Of a stretch of 64,000 bases of DNA, positions 12,887 through 23,594 are shown one piece after another. The notes beneath the pieces were generated by a model. That model was not told the DNA's origin. It worked only from the letters and a program-made list of their open reading frames with translations, and searched no databases. Every line of letters starts with the position of its first letter. Within the stretch, counting starts at the first letter, position 1. The translations under genes and the position numbers were made by a program. This DNA is from Chrysogorgia sp. JL179-B06 (taxonomy: Eukaryota; Cnidaria; Anthozoa; Scleralcyonacea; Chrysogorgiidae): the NCBI GenBank assembly GCA_035772405.1, contig JAYKKM010000451.1:1-64000 (forward strand). Direction: 5' to 3'.

Positions 12887-13735
12887 TCAAAATATATACG
12901 TTCCCATGAAATAGCCTGCATGTGTATATACAAAAAAGTCACAATATTTTTTATTAGCTAATGCCATTTGGCCCTGAATTTGGGCAAAATAGGAATGATT
13001 TTGTTTAAGTTTTGTTATGCTACCATTTACATGCAAATAACTCAAATTTCCTGCTGATGGAGATTCCTGGGCAATTGAGTAGGGGCACTTAAATTCCACA
13101 ACTCCTTGTCCACAACCATGAGCATTCAACCAATAAATCTGCAGATGCCCCTAAGAATGGCTTGTTATGGTGAATAAATAACCCAACATTCCCTAAATTT
13201 AAAACTGCTGGTGCTTACATTTCACCAAGGACATATATTTGTTTCTCTGCAACAGGTTCAAAGGAACGGCCATGTTTCAGTGCAGGTATGGTCTGGCTGG
13301 TTGCCACCATATCCCATCAATTTTTTGATGAGGGGATCCATGTTGTGATGCTTTGATGGTTCACCTTTTACAGAGTTTACTCTTTGGTGAAGACCAGAGT
13401 AGAAATTTGATGCTGTTATTCTACCTTTACGTTCACACATCCATGTACTGTTGTCTGACTGACCCACTGTCATAATGCTCAATTTTCTCCCATAGAAACT
13501 CCTCAGTGGTACTACATACAGCTGCTAATGCGATTATCACATTATCGCTTGGTAGACTTGGGAGAGATGATGTTGGAATATCACTTCTGGCAGTTCTAGG
13601 TGTTCCTGGTTCATCTTTCTCGAAGAAGGAAATAAAGCATCCATTTGGGATGATGTGGCTTAATTCATCAAATATATGGCTGACGGCTGTTCTGCAGAGT
13701 CTCTTTTGTTCTGCAGAGTCTCCTTTGTCAAACAA
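12887..13735 (-). pseudogene. YqaJ-like exonuclease (viral recombinase family), decayed
   Basis: Minus-strand frames give, in order, FLWEKIEHYDSGS (~13470-13520), ERKGRITASNFYSGLHQ (13390-13440) and GQGVVEFKCPYS (13060-13110). The last is the VE.KCPYS motif of YqaJ/lambda-exonuclease-like nucleases, with its catalytic Glu-x-Lys. Frame changes at about 13258 and 13450 break it. The family often travels with DNA transposons in cnidarians and molluscs, and its position tail-to-tail with the THAP-DDE remnant suggests one element carried both genes. Confidence 0.75.
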
Positions 13736-15892
13736 ATGATATATATATATATATTATGGCCGAGAGCCCAGCCACGAGTTCTGTATACATGGTGGCAATG
13801 CCGGGATATGATTCTGGGTATATTATAGGTAATATTTGGCATTTCACTCGATCAAACCACACGCTGAAAGGATTTATGGTGAAGGAAAATTTCGAGTGTT
13901 GGAATACATACATTTTAAGACCAAACCGGGGACCAGTTGCGAAAAATGCAACTTAGCGGCCTTCCGGCAGGAATTGAACCCGCGACCCTGCGATTGCTAG
14001 TGCAGCGCTCCGACCACCGAGCCACGCAGCCCCGCCCACGAGTTCTGCATACATGGTGGCAATGCCGGGATAAGATTCTGGTATATTATAGGTAATATTT
14101 GGCATTCACTCGATCAAACCACACGCTGAAAGGATTTATGGTGAAGGAAAATTTCGAGTGTTGGAATACATACATTTTAAGACCAAACCTGGACCAGTTG
14201 CGAAAAATGCAACTTAGCGGCCTTCCGGCAGGAATTGAACCCCCCGCGACCCTGCGATTGCTTAGTGCAGCGCTCCGACCACCGAGCCACGGAAGCCGCC
14301 GCCGAGAGCCCAGCCACGAGTTCTGTATACATGGTGGCAATGCCGGGATAAGATTCTGGGTATATTATAGGTAATATTTGGCATTTCACTCGATCAAACC
14401 ACAACGCTGAAAGGATTTATGGTGAAGGAAAATTTCGAGTGTTGGAAATACATACATTTTAAGACCAAACCGGGACCAGTTGCGAAAAAATGCAACTTAG
14501 TGCGGCCTTCCGGCAGGAATTGAACCCGCCGCGGACCCTGCGATTGCTAGTGCAGCGCTCCGACCACCGAGCCACGGAAGCCGCCGCCGAGAGCCCAGCC
14601 ACGAGTTCTGTATACATGGTGGCAATGCCGGGATAAGATTCTGGGTATATTATAGGTAATATTTGGCATTTCACTCGATCAAACCACACGCTGAAAGGAT
14701 TTATGGTGAAGGAAAATTTCGAGTGTTGGAATACATACATTTTAAGACCAAACCTGGACCAGTTGCGAAAAATGCAACTTAGCGGCCTTCCGGCAGGAAT
14801 TGAACCCGCGACCCTGCGATTGCTAGTGCAGCGCTCCGACCACCGAGCCACGGAAGCCACCGCCGAGAGCCCAGCCACGAGTTCTGTATACATGGTGGCA
14901 ATGCCGGGATTAAAGATTCTGGGTATATTAATAGGTAATATTTGGCATTTCACTCGATCAAACCACACGCTGAAAGGATTTATGGTGAAGGAAAATTTTC
15001 GAGTGTTGGAATAACATACATTTTAAGACCAAACCGGGACCAGTTGCGAAAAATGCAACTTAGCGGCCTTCCGGCAGGAATTGAACCCGCCGCGACCCTG
15101 CGATTGCTAGTGCAGCGCTCCGACCACACGAGCCACGGAAGCCGCCGCCGAGAGCCCAGCCACGAGTTCTGTATACATGGTGGCAATGCCGGGATAAGAT
15201 TCTGGGTATATTATAGGTAATATTTGGCATTTCACTCGATCAAACCACACGCTGAAAGGATTTATGGTGAAGGAAAATTTCGAGTGTTGGAATACATACA
15301 TTTTAAGACCAAACCTGGGACCAGTTGCGAAAAATGCAACTTAGCGGCCTTCCGGCAGGAATTGAACCCGCCGCGACCCTGCGATTGCTAGTGCAGCGCT
15401 CCGACCACCGAGCCACCGCCGAGAGCCCAGCCACGAGTTCTGTATACATGGTGGCAATGCCGGGATAACATTCTGGGTATATTATAGGTAATATTTGGCA
15501 TTTCACTCGATGAAACCACACGCTGAAAGGATTTATGGTGAAGGAAAATTTCGAGTGTTGGAATACATACATTTTAAGACCAAACCGGGACCAGTTGCGA
15601 AAATGCAACTTAGCGGCCTTCCGGCAGGAATTGAACCCGCGACCCTGCGATTGCTAGTGCAGCGCTCCGACCACCGAGCCACGGAAGCCGCCGCCGAGAG
15701 CCCAGCCACGAGTTCTGTATACATGGTGGCAATGCCGGGATAAGATTCTGGGTATATTATAGGTAATATTTGGCATTTCACTCGATCAAACCACACGCTG
15801 AAAGGATTTATGGTGAAGGAAAATTTCGAGTGTTGGAATACATACATTTTAAGACCAAACCGGGACCAGTTGCGAAAAATGCAACTTAGCGG

Positions 15893-15964
15893 CCTTCCGG
15901 CAGGAATTGAACCCGCGACCCTGCGATTGCTAGTGCAGCGCTCCGACCACCGAGCCACGGAAGC
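15893..15964 (-). other. tRNA-like sequence in each tandem unit (representative copy)
   Basis: On the minus strand each unit contains TGGCTCGGTGG (A-box-like) and GGTTCAATTCC (B-box-like) at tRNA spacing. A cloverleaf can be drawn: acceptor arms CTTCCG/CGGAAG, D stem GCTC/GAGC, an anticodon-like loop CTAGCAA (AGC in anticodon position) on an imperfect stem, and T stem GCGGG/CCTGC. About 72 nt. It is better read as a tRNA-derived SINE head than as a working tRNA gene, because the anticodon stem has a bulge or mismatch and copies vary. Units near 16,160 and 19,735 lost ~26 bp including the B-box. Confidence 0.6.
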
Positions 15965-18900
15965 CGCCGCCGAGAGCCCAGCCACGAGTTCTGTATACAT
16001 GGTGGCAATGCCGGGATAAGATTCTGGGTATATTATAGGTAATATTTGGCATTTCACTCCATCAAACCACACGCTGAAAGGATTTATGGTGAAGGAAAAT
16101 TTCGAGTGTTGGAATACATACATTTTAAGACCAAACCTGGACCAGTTGCGAAAAATGCAATTTAGCGGCCCTGCGATTGCTAGTGCAGCGCTCCGACCAC
16201 CGAGCCACGGAAGCCGCCGCCGAGAGCGCAGCCACGAGTTCTGTATACATGGTGGCAATGCCGGGATAAGATTCTGGGTATATTATAGGTAATATTTGGC
16301 ATTTCACTCGATCAAACCACACGCTGAAAGGATTTATGGTGAAGGAAAATTTCGAGTGTTGGAATACATACATTTTAAGACCAAACCGGGACCAGTTGCG
16401 AAAAATGCAACTTAGCGGCCTTCCGGCAGGAATTGAACCCGCGACCCTGCGATTGCTAGTGCAGCGCTCCGACCACCGAGCCACGGAAGCCGCCGCCGAG
16501 AGCCCAGCCACGAGTTCTGTATACATGGCGGCAATGCCGGGATAAGATTCTGGGTATATTATAGGTAATATTTGGCATTTCACTCGATCAAACCACACGC
16601 TGAAAGGATTTATGGTGAAGGAAAATTTCGAGTGTTGGAATACATACATTTTAAGACCAAACCGGGACCAGTTGCGATAAAATGCAACTTAGCGGCCTTC
16701 CGGCAGGAATTGAACCCGCGACCCTGCGATTGCTAGTGCAGCGCTCCGACCACCGAGCCACGGAAGCCGCCGCCGAGAGCCCAGCCACGAGTTCTGTATA
16801 CATGGTGGCAATGCCGGGATAAGATTCTGGGTATATTATAGGTAATATTTGGCATTTCACTCGATCAAACCACACGCTGAAAGGATTTATGGTGAAGGAA
16901 AATTTCGAGTGTTGGAATACATACATTTTAAGACCAAACCGGGACCATTTGCGAAAAATGCAACTTAGCGGCCTTCCGGCAGGAATTGAACCCGCGACCC
17001 TGCGATTGCTAGTGCAGCGCTCCGACCACCGAGCCACGGAAGCCGCCGCCGAGAGCCCCAGCCACGAGTTCTGTATACATGGTGGCAATGCCGGGATAAG
17101 ATTCTGGTATATTATAGGTAATATTTGGCATTTCACTCGATCAAACCACACGCTGAAAGGATTTATGGTGAAGGAAAATTTCGAGTGTTGGAATACATAC
17201 ATTTTAAGACCAAACCGGGACCAGTTGCGAAAAATGCAACTTAGCGGCCTTCCGGCAGGAATTGAACCCGCGACCCTGCGATTGCTAGTGCAGCGCTCCG
17301 ACCACCGAGCCACGGAAGCCGCCGCCGAGAGCCCACCCACGAGTTCTGTATACATGGTGGCAATGCCGGGATAAGATTCTGGGTATATTATAGGTAATAT
17401 TTGGCATTTCACTCGATCAAACCACACGCTGAAAGGATTCATGGTGAAAGAAAATTTCGAGTGTTGGAATACATACATTTTAAGACCAAACCGGGACCAG
17501 TTGCGAAAAATGCAACTTAGCGGCCTTCCGGCAGGAATTGAACCCGCGACCCTGCGATTGCTAGTGCAGCGCTCCGACCACCGAGCCACGGAAGCCGCCG
17601 CCGAGAGCCCACCCACGAGTTCTGTATACATGGTGGCAATGCCGGGATAAGATTCTGGGTATATTATAGGTAATATTTGGCATTTCACTCGATCAAACCA
17701 CACGCTGAAAGGATTTATGGTGAAAGAAAATTTCGAGTGTTGGAATACATACATTTTAAGACCAAACCGGGACCAGTTGCGAAAAATGCAACTTAGCGGC
17801 GTTCCGGCAGGAATTGAACCCGCGACCCTGCGATTGCTAGTGCAGCGCTCCGACCACCGAGCCACGGAAGCCGCCGCCGAGAGCCCAGCCACGAGTTCTG
17901 TATACATGGTGGCAATGCCGGGATAAGATTCTGGGTATATTATAGGTAATATTTGGCATTCACTCGATCAAACCACACGCTGAAAGGATTTATGGTGAAG
18001 GAAAATTTCGAGTGTTGGAATACATACATTTTAAGACCAAACCGGGACCAGTTGCGAAAAATGCAACTTAGCGGCCTTCCGGCAGGAATTGAACCCCCGC
18101 GACCCTGCGATTGCTAGAGCAGCGCTCCGACCACCGAGCCACGGAAGCCGCCGCCGAGAGCCCAGCCACGAGTTCTGTATACATGGTGGCAATGCCGGGA
18201 TAAGATTCTGGGTATATTATAGGTAATATTTGGCATTTCACTCGATCAAAACCACACGCTGAAAGGATTTATGGTGAAGGAAAATTTCGAGTGTTGGAAT
18301 ACATACATTTTAAGACCAAACCTGGACCAGTTGCGAAAAATGCAACTTAGCGGCCTTCCGGCAGGAATTGAACCCCCGCGACCCTGCGATTGCTAGTGCA
18401 GCGCTCCGACCACCGAGCCACGGAAGCCGCCGCCGAGAGCCCAGCCACGAGTTCTGTATACATGGTGGCAATGCCGGGATAAGATTCTGGGTATATTATA
18501 GGTAATATTTGGCATTTCACTCGATCAAACCACACGCTGAAAGGATTTATGGTGAAGGAAAATTTCGAGTGTTGGAATACATACATTTTAAGACCAAACC
18601 TGGACCAGTTGCGAAAAATGCAACTTAGCGGCCTTCTGGCAGGAATTGAACCCGCCGCGACCCTGCGATTGCTAGTGCAGCGCTCCGATCACCGAGCCAC
18701 GGAAGCCGCCGCCGAGAGCCCAGCCACGAGTTCTGTATACATGGCGGCAATGCCAGGATAAGATTCTGGGTATATTATAGGTAATATTTGGCATTTCACT
18801 CGATCAAACCACACGCTGAAAGGATTATGGTGAAGGAAAATTTCGAGTGTTGGAATACATACATTTTAAGACCAAACCTGGACCAGTTGCGAAAAAATGC

Positions 18901-20422
18901 AACTTAGCGGCCTTCTGGCAGGAATTGAACCCGCGACCCTGCGATTGCTAGTGCAGCGCTCCGACCACCGAGCCACGGAAGCCACCGCCGAGAGCCCAGC
19001 CACGAGTTCTGTATACATGGTTGCAATGCCGGGATAAGATTCTGGGTATATTATTGGTAATATTTGGCATTTCACTCGATCAAACCACACGCTGAAAGGA
19101 TTTATGGTGAAGGAAAATTTCGAGTGTTGGAATACATACATTTTAAGACCAAACCGGGACCAGTTGCGAAAAATGCAACTTAGCGGCCTTCCGGCAGGAA
19201 TTGAACCCGCGACCCTGCGATTGCTAGTGCAGCGCTCCGACCACCGAGCCACGGAAGCCGCCGCCGAGAGCCCAGCCACGAGTTCTGTATACATGGTGGC
19301 AATGCCGGGATAAGATTCTGGGTATATTATAGGTAATATTTGGCATTTCACTCGATCAAACCACACGCTGAAAGGATTTATGGTGAAGGAAAATTTCGAG
19401 TGTTGGAATACATACATTTTAAGACCAAACCGGGACCAGTTGCGAAAAATGCAACTTAGCGGCCTTCCGGCAGGAATTGAACCCGCGACCCTGCGATTGC
19501 TAGTGCAGCGCTCCGACCACCGAGCCACGGAAGCCGCCGCCGAGAGCCCAGCCACGAGTTCTGTATACATGGTGGCAATGCCGGGATAAGATTCTGGGTA
19601 TATTATAGGTAATATTTGGCATTTCACTCGATCAAACCACACGCTGAAAGGATTTATGGTGAAGGAAAATTTCGAGTGTTGGAATACATACATTTTAAGA
19701 CCAAACCGGGACCAGTTGCGAAAAATGCAACTTAGCGACCCTGCGATTGCTAGTGCAGCGCTCCGACCACCGAGCCACGGAAGCCGCCGCCGAGAGCCCA
19801 GCCACGAGTTCTGTATACATGGTGGCAATGCCGGGATAAGATTCTGGGTATATTATAGGTAATATTTGGCATTTCACTCGATCAAACCACACGCTGAAAG
19901 GATTTATGGTGAAGGAAAATTTCGAGTGTTGGAATACATACATTTTAAGACCAAACCGGGACCAGTTGCGAAAAATGCAACTTAGCGGCCTTCCGGCAGG
20001 AATTGAACCCGCGACCCTGCGATTGCTAGTGCAGCGCTCCGACCACCGAGCCACGGAAGCCGCCGCCGAGAGCCCAGCCACGAGTTCTGTATACATGGTG
20101 GCAATGCCGGGATAAGATTCTGGGTATATTATAGGTAATATTTGGCATTTCACTCGATCAAACCACACGCTGAAAGGATTTATGGTGAAGGAAAATTTCG
20201 AGTGTTGGAATACATACATTTTAAGACCAAACCGGGACAGTTGCGAAAAATGCAACTTAGCGGCCTTCCCGGCAGGAATTGAACCCGCGACCCTGCGATT
20301 GCTAGTGCAGCGCTCCGACCACCGAGCCACGGAAGCCGCCGCCGAGAGCCCAGCCACGAGTTCTGTATACATGGTGGCAATGCCGGGATAAGATTCTGGG
20401 TATATTATAGGTAATATTTGGC

Positions 20423-20428
20423 ATTTCA
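20423..20428. repeat. 6-bp target-site duplication, left (ATTTCA)
   Basis: The array unit reads GGCATTTCACTCGATC. At the left junction it stops after GGCATTTCA, and the Polinton end TTAGTTATATG follows. The same ATTTCA restarts at 51902. A 6-bp duplication is what Polinton integrase makes. Confidence 0.9.
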
Positions 20429-21068
20429 TTAGTTATATGATTATTATTATTATTTTTCGTGTGTAAGAGCCTGGCACGAGCTCTGAACCAATCAGAATGC
20501 GAGTAGCAAATTGATTGACCAATCAGAGCTCGTACCAGATTTAATTTCCAGGGGGGTGTTCATAAAACAAGGTGTGGTCACCCTGTAAAGAGCGACCAGG
20601 AATCAAATCAGGGGATATGCACCTGGTCGTATACAAGAGGTGTTTTTTTTAGTATTTTTTATTTATGCCATGAAACCTGGTGTTGTTGTAACGACCAGTT
20701 TTTTTAGGAATCATCCTTGAGTTTGTAATGACCAAGAGAGGAAGGTCATTCAAGGTGATCTCATAAAAAATTTCATGAGATTAAAAAATAAAAATAAAAA
20801 CATTTTTATGAACGACCATCATACCTCACCCGATGTGATATATACTTACGTAGTCCCTATTGTCCAAGAGAAAAAACTTCATATTATTTTTATTTTGAAA
20901 AGAGACGGATGTTGAAAAATAAAAATAATCAAGAACCAAAAAAAATTGCTTTATGAATTAATCATAGAAATTTCCGTCACGGAGCTCTTACCTCAACGCC
21001 ATCTTATGGCCGAATGACTGATATTTCTTAGTTATGGTGTTTTAAAAAAAAAGGATAATGGATGTTTT
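20429..21068 (+). repeat. Left terminal inverted repeat of the Polinton
   Basis: Starts TTAGTTATATGATTATT and matches the reverse complement of the right end (51901 backwards), including GAGCCTGGCACGAGCTC, CCAGGGGGGTGTTC and CGTCACGGAGCTCTTACC. Homology stops near 21068. A segment of about 20640-20800 differs from the right copy. Near the tip, CTGGCACGAGCTCTGA (20471-20486) and TCAGAGCTCGTACCAG (20523-20538) can form a 16-bp hairpin whose loop holds two ACCAATCAGA (CCAAT) boxes. Confidence 0.9.
20590..20820. other. Left-TIR variable segment
   Basis: This part of the left TIR aligns poorly to the right TIR. It contains the near-palindromic pair GGTCATTCAAGGTGATC and several A/T runs. The right TIR instead carries a foldback insertion (51,392-51,541). 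The two TIRs have therefore diverged since insertion or were never identical. Confidence 0.5.
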
Positions 21069-21112
21069 TTTTTTTAAATAAAAAAGTGTTTTTTATTACA
21101 AAAACGTAATAT

Positions 21113-21163
21113 TTAAAAATGAACGATAATTCTCCTGCTTCTTCTATATCTTCTTCTTGCCAT
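21113..21163 (-). pseudogene. Truncated duplicate of the small basic GG protein, with its promoter
   Basis: The minus strand reads MARRRYRRSRR then diverges and stops at 21113 (16 codons). The same start, MARRRYRSRR, opens the basic protein at 35397-35627. The upstream DNA also matches: 21164-21225 has GTATATATATAGTAT and flanks like those at 35640-35680. A piece holding the promoter and first ~11 codons was copied beside the left TIR. Confidence 0.7.
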
Positions 21164-21214
21164 GTTTTTTAAAAAAAAGTCATACATAATATACACACCC
21201 CATACTATATATAT

Positions 21215-21232
21215 ACTTTTAAAAAATAACAC
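21215..21232. promoter_or_regulatory. TATATATATA promoter element between divergent ORFs
   Basis: The block CATACTATATATATAC is a near-symmetrical TATA element. It lies ~55 bp upstream of the minus-strand remnant at 21163 and ~80 bp upstream of the plus-strand ORF at 21309, and is duplicated upstream of the basic protein gene at 35627. Confidence 0.5.
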
Positions 21233-21308
21233 CGATAGACTTGTTTGGAAAGAGTGTTTTGATTTTTAAAACCGAATTTCGTTGTAAAGAAAGAGTTGAG
21301 AGGAAAAA

Positions 21309-21482
21309 ATGAAGGATCACATTTTTTTATTTGCGAAAGATGGAACATATTTTACACAAAGAAAAACAGCAGTGAATCAAGATGCTCCTATGTTTTGTAG
21401 AAATGATGAATTTTATGGAACGTTAGAGGATATTGAAATGGTGTTAGTCAAATGTGAAAAAGTTCCTATTATTACGCAATAA
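21309..21482 (+). CDS. Small ORF of unknown function (57 aa)
   Basis: ATG at 21309 follows an A-rich leader (GAGAGGAAAAAATG) and a TATA-like element ~80 bp upstream; TAA at 21480. The 57-aa product (start MKDHIFLFAKDG) has mixed charged and hydrophobic composition and no motif I recognise. The position as first plus-strand gene after the left TIR and the A-tract leader support it as a real small viral gene. Confidence 0.45.
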   Translation: MKDHIFLFAKDGTYFTQRKTAVNQDAPMFCRNDEFYGTLEDIEMVLVKCEKVPIITQ

Positions 21483-21691
21483 ATGTTGTGTCAACATTTG
21501 TTATTATAAACTATTATTCCTATGTGAACTACCTGTCGATGGTCGCCAGTACGTATATACCTATACGCAAATAGACCAATCAGACAATATTGGAAAATTT
21601 GTTAAAAGCATGACTGAGTGTTATATATATAATTGTGTGACTGACTGAGTGTTTTTTATTTCAAAACGTATTACATTATTATTATATTACA

Positions 21692-21982
21692 TTATTTCTT
21701 TCGAAAAGGGATTACTAAAGGATCCGCTAATTCCACACTATTATTTTTAAGAAATATATCTTTTCCTGTCAATGTTGGTAAGACATCATATAAATGTTTT
21801 GTTCCAGACATAAACACTTTGTAATGTATACGCTCTTTACGAGTCATCAGATATAAATAATAGCCACATACAATAAATGGAGGATCCTTCAGCTCGTATT
21901 TTATTAATTGTATGGGTTCATCATGATAATAATATGTCAGATATCTATAAGATTCATTAATGTTTGTTGATCGCAGCCACAT
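21692..21982 (-). CDS. Unknown 96-aa protein, tandem paralog 1
   Basis: Starts MWLRSTN at 21982, with a TATA-like ATATAAATAAG ~40-50 bp upstream. It shares YYYHDEPIQLIKYxLK, GYYLYL, SGTK/CGTK..Y..LPTL.GKDIF and VELADPLVIP with the next gene (22160-22486), so the two are tandem duplicates. No membrane segment or known domain is visible. The strong conservation of most residues suggests the protein is used. Confidence 0.65.
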   Translation of the reverse strand: MWLRSTNINESYRYLTYYYHDEPIQLIKYELKDPPFIVCGYYLYLMTRKERIHYKVFMSGTKHLYDVLPTLTGKDIFLKNNSVELADPLVIPFRKK

Positions 21983-22159
21983 GATTATTCAATGAAAAAA
22001 AAAAAAGTTTCTTACCCTTATTTATATGAATGTTTTTTGGGAAATTTTTTGTTTCATTTGTAAAAAAAACTAAACGTATAAAAAATGTATAGGTATTTTA
22101 TTGAAGATGAAAGTGTTATTATAGATAATTGATGTTTTTTATTTTCAAAAACGTATTTT

Positions 22160-22486
22160 TTACAAAGAGATAAACATTTTTTTCCCTCTATCACTGATTC
22201 TCTTTCGAGAAGGGATTACTAAAGGATCAGCTAATTCCACATTATCATCTTTAATAAAAATATCTTTTCCTTGCAATGTCGGTAAGAGGACATATAATTG
22301 TTTTGTTCCACACATAAACAGTTTGAAATGTTTATGATCCGTCAGATATAAATAATATCCACATGAAACAAATGGAGGAAGCTTCAGGTCGTATTTTATT
22401 AATTGTATGGGTTCATCATGATAATAATATTCGAGATATCCATAAGATTCACCTTCCCCAAAATCAACGTGTGAGCGCAACTCCAT
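22160..22486 (-). CDS. Unknown 108-aa protein, tandem paralog 2
   Basis: Starts MELRSHVDFG at 22486, with TATA-like CATATAAATAAAC upstream (~22527-22545), the same layout as its neighbour. It aligns along nearly its whole length with 21692-21982 and adds a short basic tail. The intergenic DNA is also similar (TTTCTTA...TTTATTTATATGAAT), so gene plus promoter were duplicated together. Function unknown. Confidence 0.65.
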   Translation of the reverse strand: MELRSHVDFGEGESYGYLEYYYHDEPIQLIKYDLKLPPFVSCGYYLYLTDHKHFKLFMCGTKQLYVLLPTLQGKDIFIKDDNVELADPLVIPSRKRISDRGKKMFISL

Positions 22487-22635
22487 GATTATTCAATGAA
22501 AAAAACTGAAAAAAAAACAGTTTCTTAAGTTTATTTATATGAATTTGGGAAAAAAATTTTTCATTTGTAAAAAACAAAAACTAGGGTATAAAAAACGATA
22601 TCATAAAAAAAATGTACAGTTAATTTTATTTGAGG

Positions 22636-23085
22636 ATGGGGTATATACCTCCGCGAAAGATTTGGAGCTTTCAATTGCGTAATCAAGAAAATGGCGAAAA
22701 AATGTTAGAGGCAGCGAGCGAAATTCATACTCCACGGAATTGTCTTAAATTAAATGAAATATCGTTTTTTGAATGTAGTCGTGAAATTGTAAAAGATAAA
22801 GAAATGAGCTATGTACAAGGGGTTGTTTATCTCAAAGATGTTAGAGATGATATTTTTGATTGGCTTCCATATGGGGGAGAAATAATTCGTTCTTATCCAG
22901 ATGATTTCTACCATCGTAAAGATAGAATATACGATCTGGCCACGTTATATCAATATGGAAAGCGTCAGGGTAAATTAGGAAAACTATGGACTAGCGAAAG
23001 AAGCCGTAAATTAGCAGATTATAAGAACCAGAATCGACAAAAAAACAAAATGAAAAAACTGTTATTAAAGAAAGAATCCCTGTAA
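22636..23085 (+). CDS. Unknown 149-aa protein with weak CRESS-Rep endonuclease resemblance
   Basis: ATG at 22636 (MGYIPPRKIWSF). The layout loosely recalls a CRESS-DNA/circular Rep endonuclease domain: an N-terminal WSFQLRN strand, a central SYVQGVVYLKD (compare the HxQG region) followed after ~10 residues by DWLP, and a later LYQYGKRQGKLG (Tyr with a downstream Lys). The HUH metal-binding His residues are absent, so if related it is inactive or a distant fold match. The C-terminus is Lys/Arg-rich. The alternative is an unrelated small viral protein. The gene is intact and A/T-rich like its neighbours. Confidence 0.4.
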   Translation: MGYIPPRKIWSFQLRNQENGEKMLEAASEIHTPRNCLKLNEISFFECSREIVKDKEMSYVQGVVYLKDVRDDIFDWLPYGGEIIRSYPDDFYHRKDRIYDLATLYQYGKRQGKLGKLWTSERSRKLADYKNQNRQKNKMKKLLLKKESL

Positions 23086-23129
23086 AAATAATGATTCACA
23101 TGAAATATTTTTATTATAAAAAATAAAAT

Positions 23130-23486
23130 TTATACAAGAGAAAAAATTAATATGTCCTCGACAGTTTTTTTTATCTTAATATTTTTATTCAAAAGATGAT
23201 AAATTTCTTCTTTCTCCGAGAATATTTTTATTGTTCGTCCAGCGCCATAATTGAGAATTTTTAGGGTTACTTCATAAGGTTGTCGATTCACACCATGGTT
23301 TTTTATTATTTTACATTTGTCTGTATTACATATTGTAACAGGTTTGCAATTGGCGACAAAATATATATATTCAGGATAATCTTGTTGAAGATATTTACAT
23401 GAAAAATAGCATTGTAAAGTATTTGTGGTTTGATCCATAAAGGTTATAGTATTAACGCAATGACTATAATAAAGTAATATGGCCAT
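23130..23486 (-). CDS. Unknown protein, three-member paralog family (copy 1)
   Basis: 118 aa from ATG at 23486, or from an internal Met near residue 17. Shared family pattern: F-x4-(L)QxxxPxYxYxxxxC-x2-(A/V)-x2-C, then a Cys, a Y.(L)TL.I strand, and a terminal (H)LL-x3-I.(I/L)I. A TATA-like run (CTTATATATATATTTTG) sits ~40-60 bp upstream on the minus strand. Two Cys pairs may bind metal. Members 2 and 3 follow at 23595 and 24076 in the same orientation. Confidence 0.6.
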   Translation of the reverse strand: MAILLYYSHCVNTITFMDQTTNTLQCYFSCKYLQQDYPEYIYFVANCKPVTICNTDKCKIIKNHGVNRQPYEVTLKILNYGAGRTIKIFSEKEEIYHLLNKNIKIKKTVEDILIFSLV

Positions 23487-23594
23487 ATTTTATTCACAGT
23501 AATGATAAAGTTTTTTTATATTAAATACCTTATATATATATTTTGGGATGAACCAAAAAAAAAATTATTTGATATAGTTATTTTTTACATTTTT

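Larger units (their letters stand above)
13757..20428. repeat. Tandem array of ~276-bp units, left part (24 units)
   Basis: Twenty-four head-to-tail copies can be counted from the recurring segment ATGGTGAAGGAAAATTT (13876, 14139, ..., 19906, 20182). The period is mostly 276 bp, with two units near 250 bp. Copies at 13.8-15.6 kb carry many small indels; copies at 15.6-20.4 kb are almost identical, the usual pattern of edge decay and central homogenisation. It begins after a short (TA)n at ~13738-13755 and is cut at 20428 by the Polinton. Because 276 is divisible by 3, long artificial reading frames run through it on both strands. Confidence 0.95.

Noticed and set aside
15893..15964. Working tRNA-Ala genes
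   Set aside because: The anticodon stem is imperfect and units vary or lack the B-box; a SINE-type tRNA-derived sequence explains it better.
16651..17907. Long open frames (up to 418 aa) in the tandem array on the minus strand, and matching plus-strand frames
   Set aside because: The repeat period of 276 bp is a multiple of three, so any open frame in one unit continues through all. Translation is just the repeat with a tRNA-like segment; no protein family.
13757..20428. CRISPR-like array
   Set aside because: Units are contiguous 276-bp tandem copies without unique spacers, in eukaryotic DNA.
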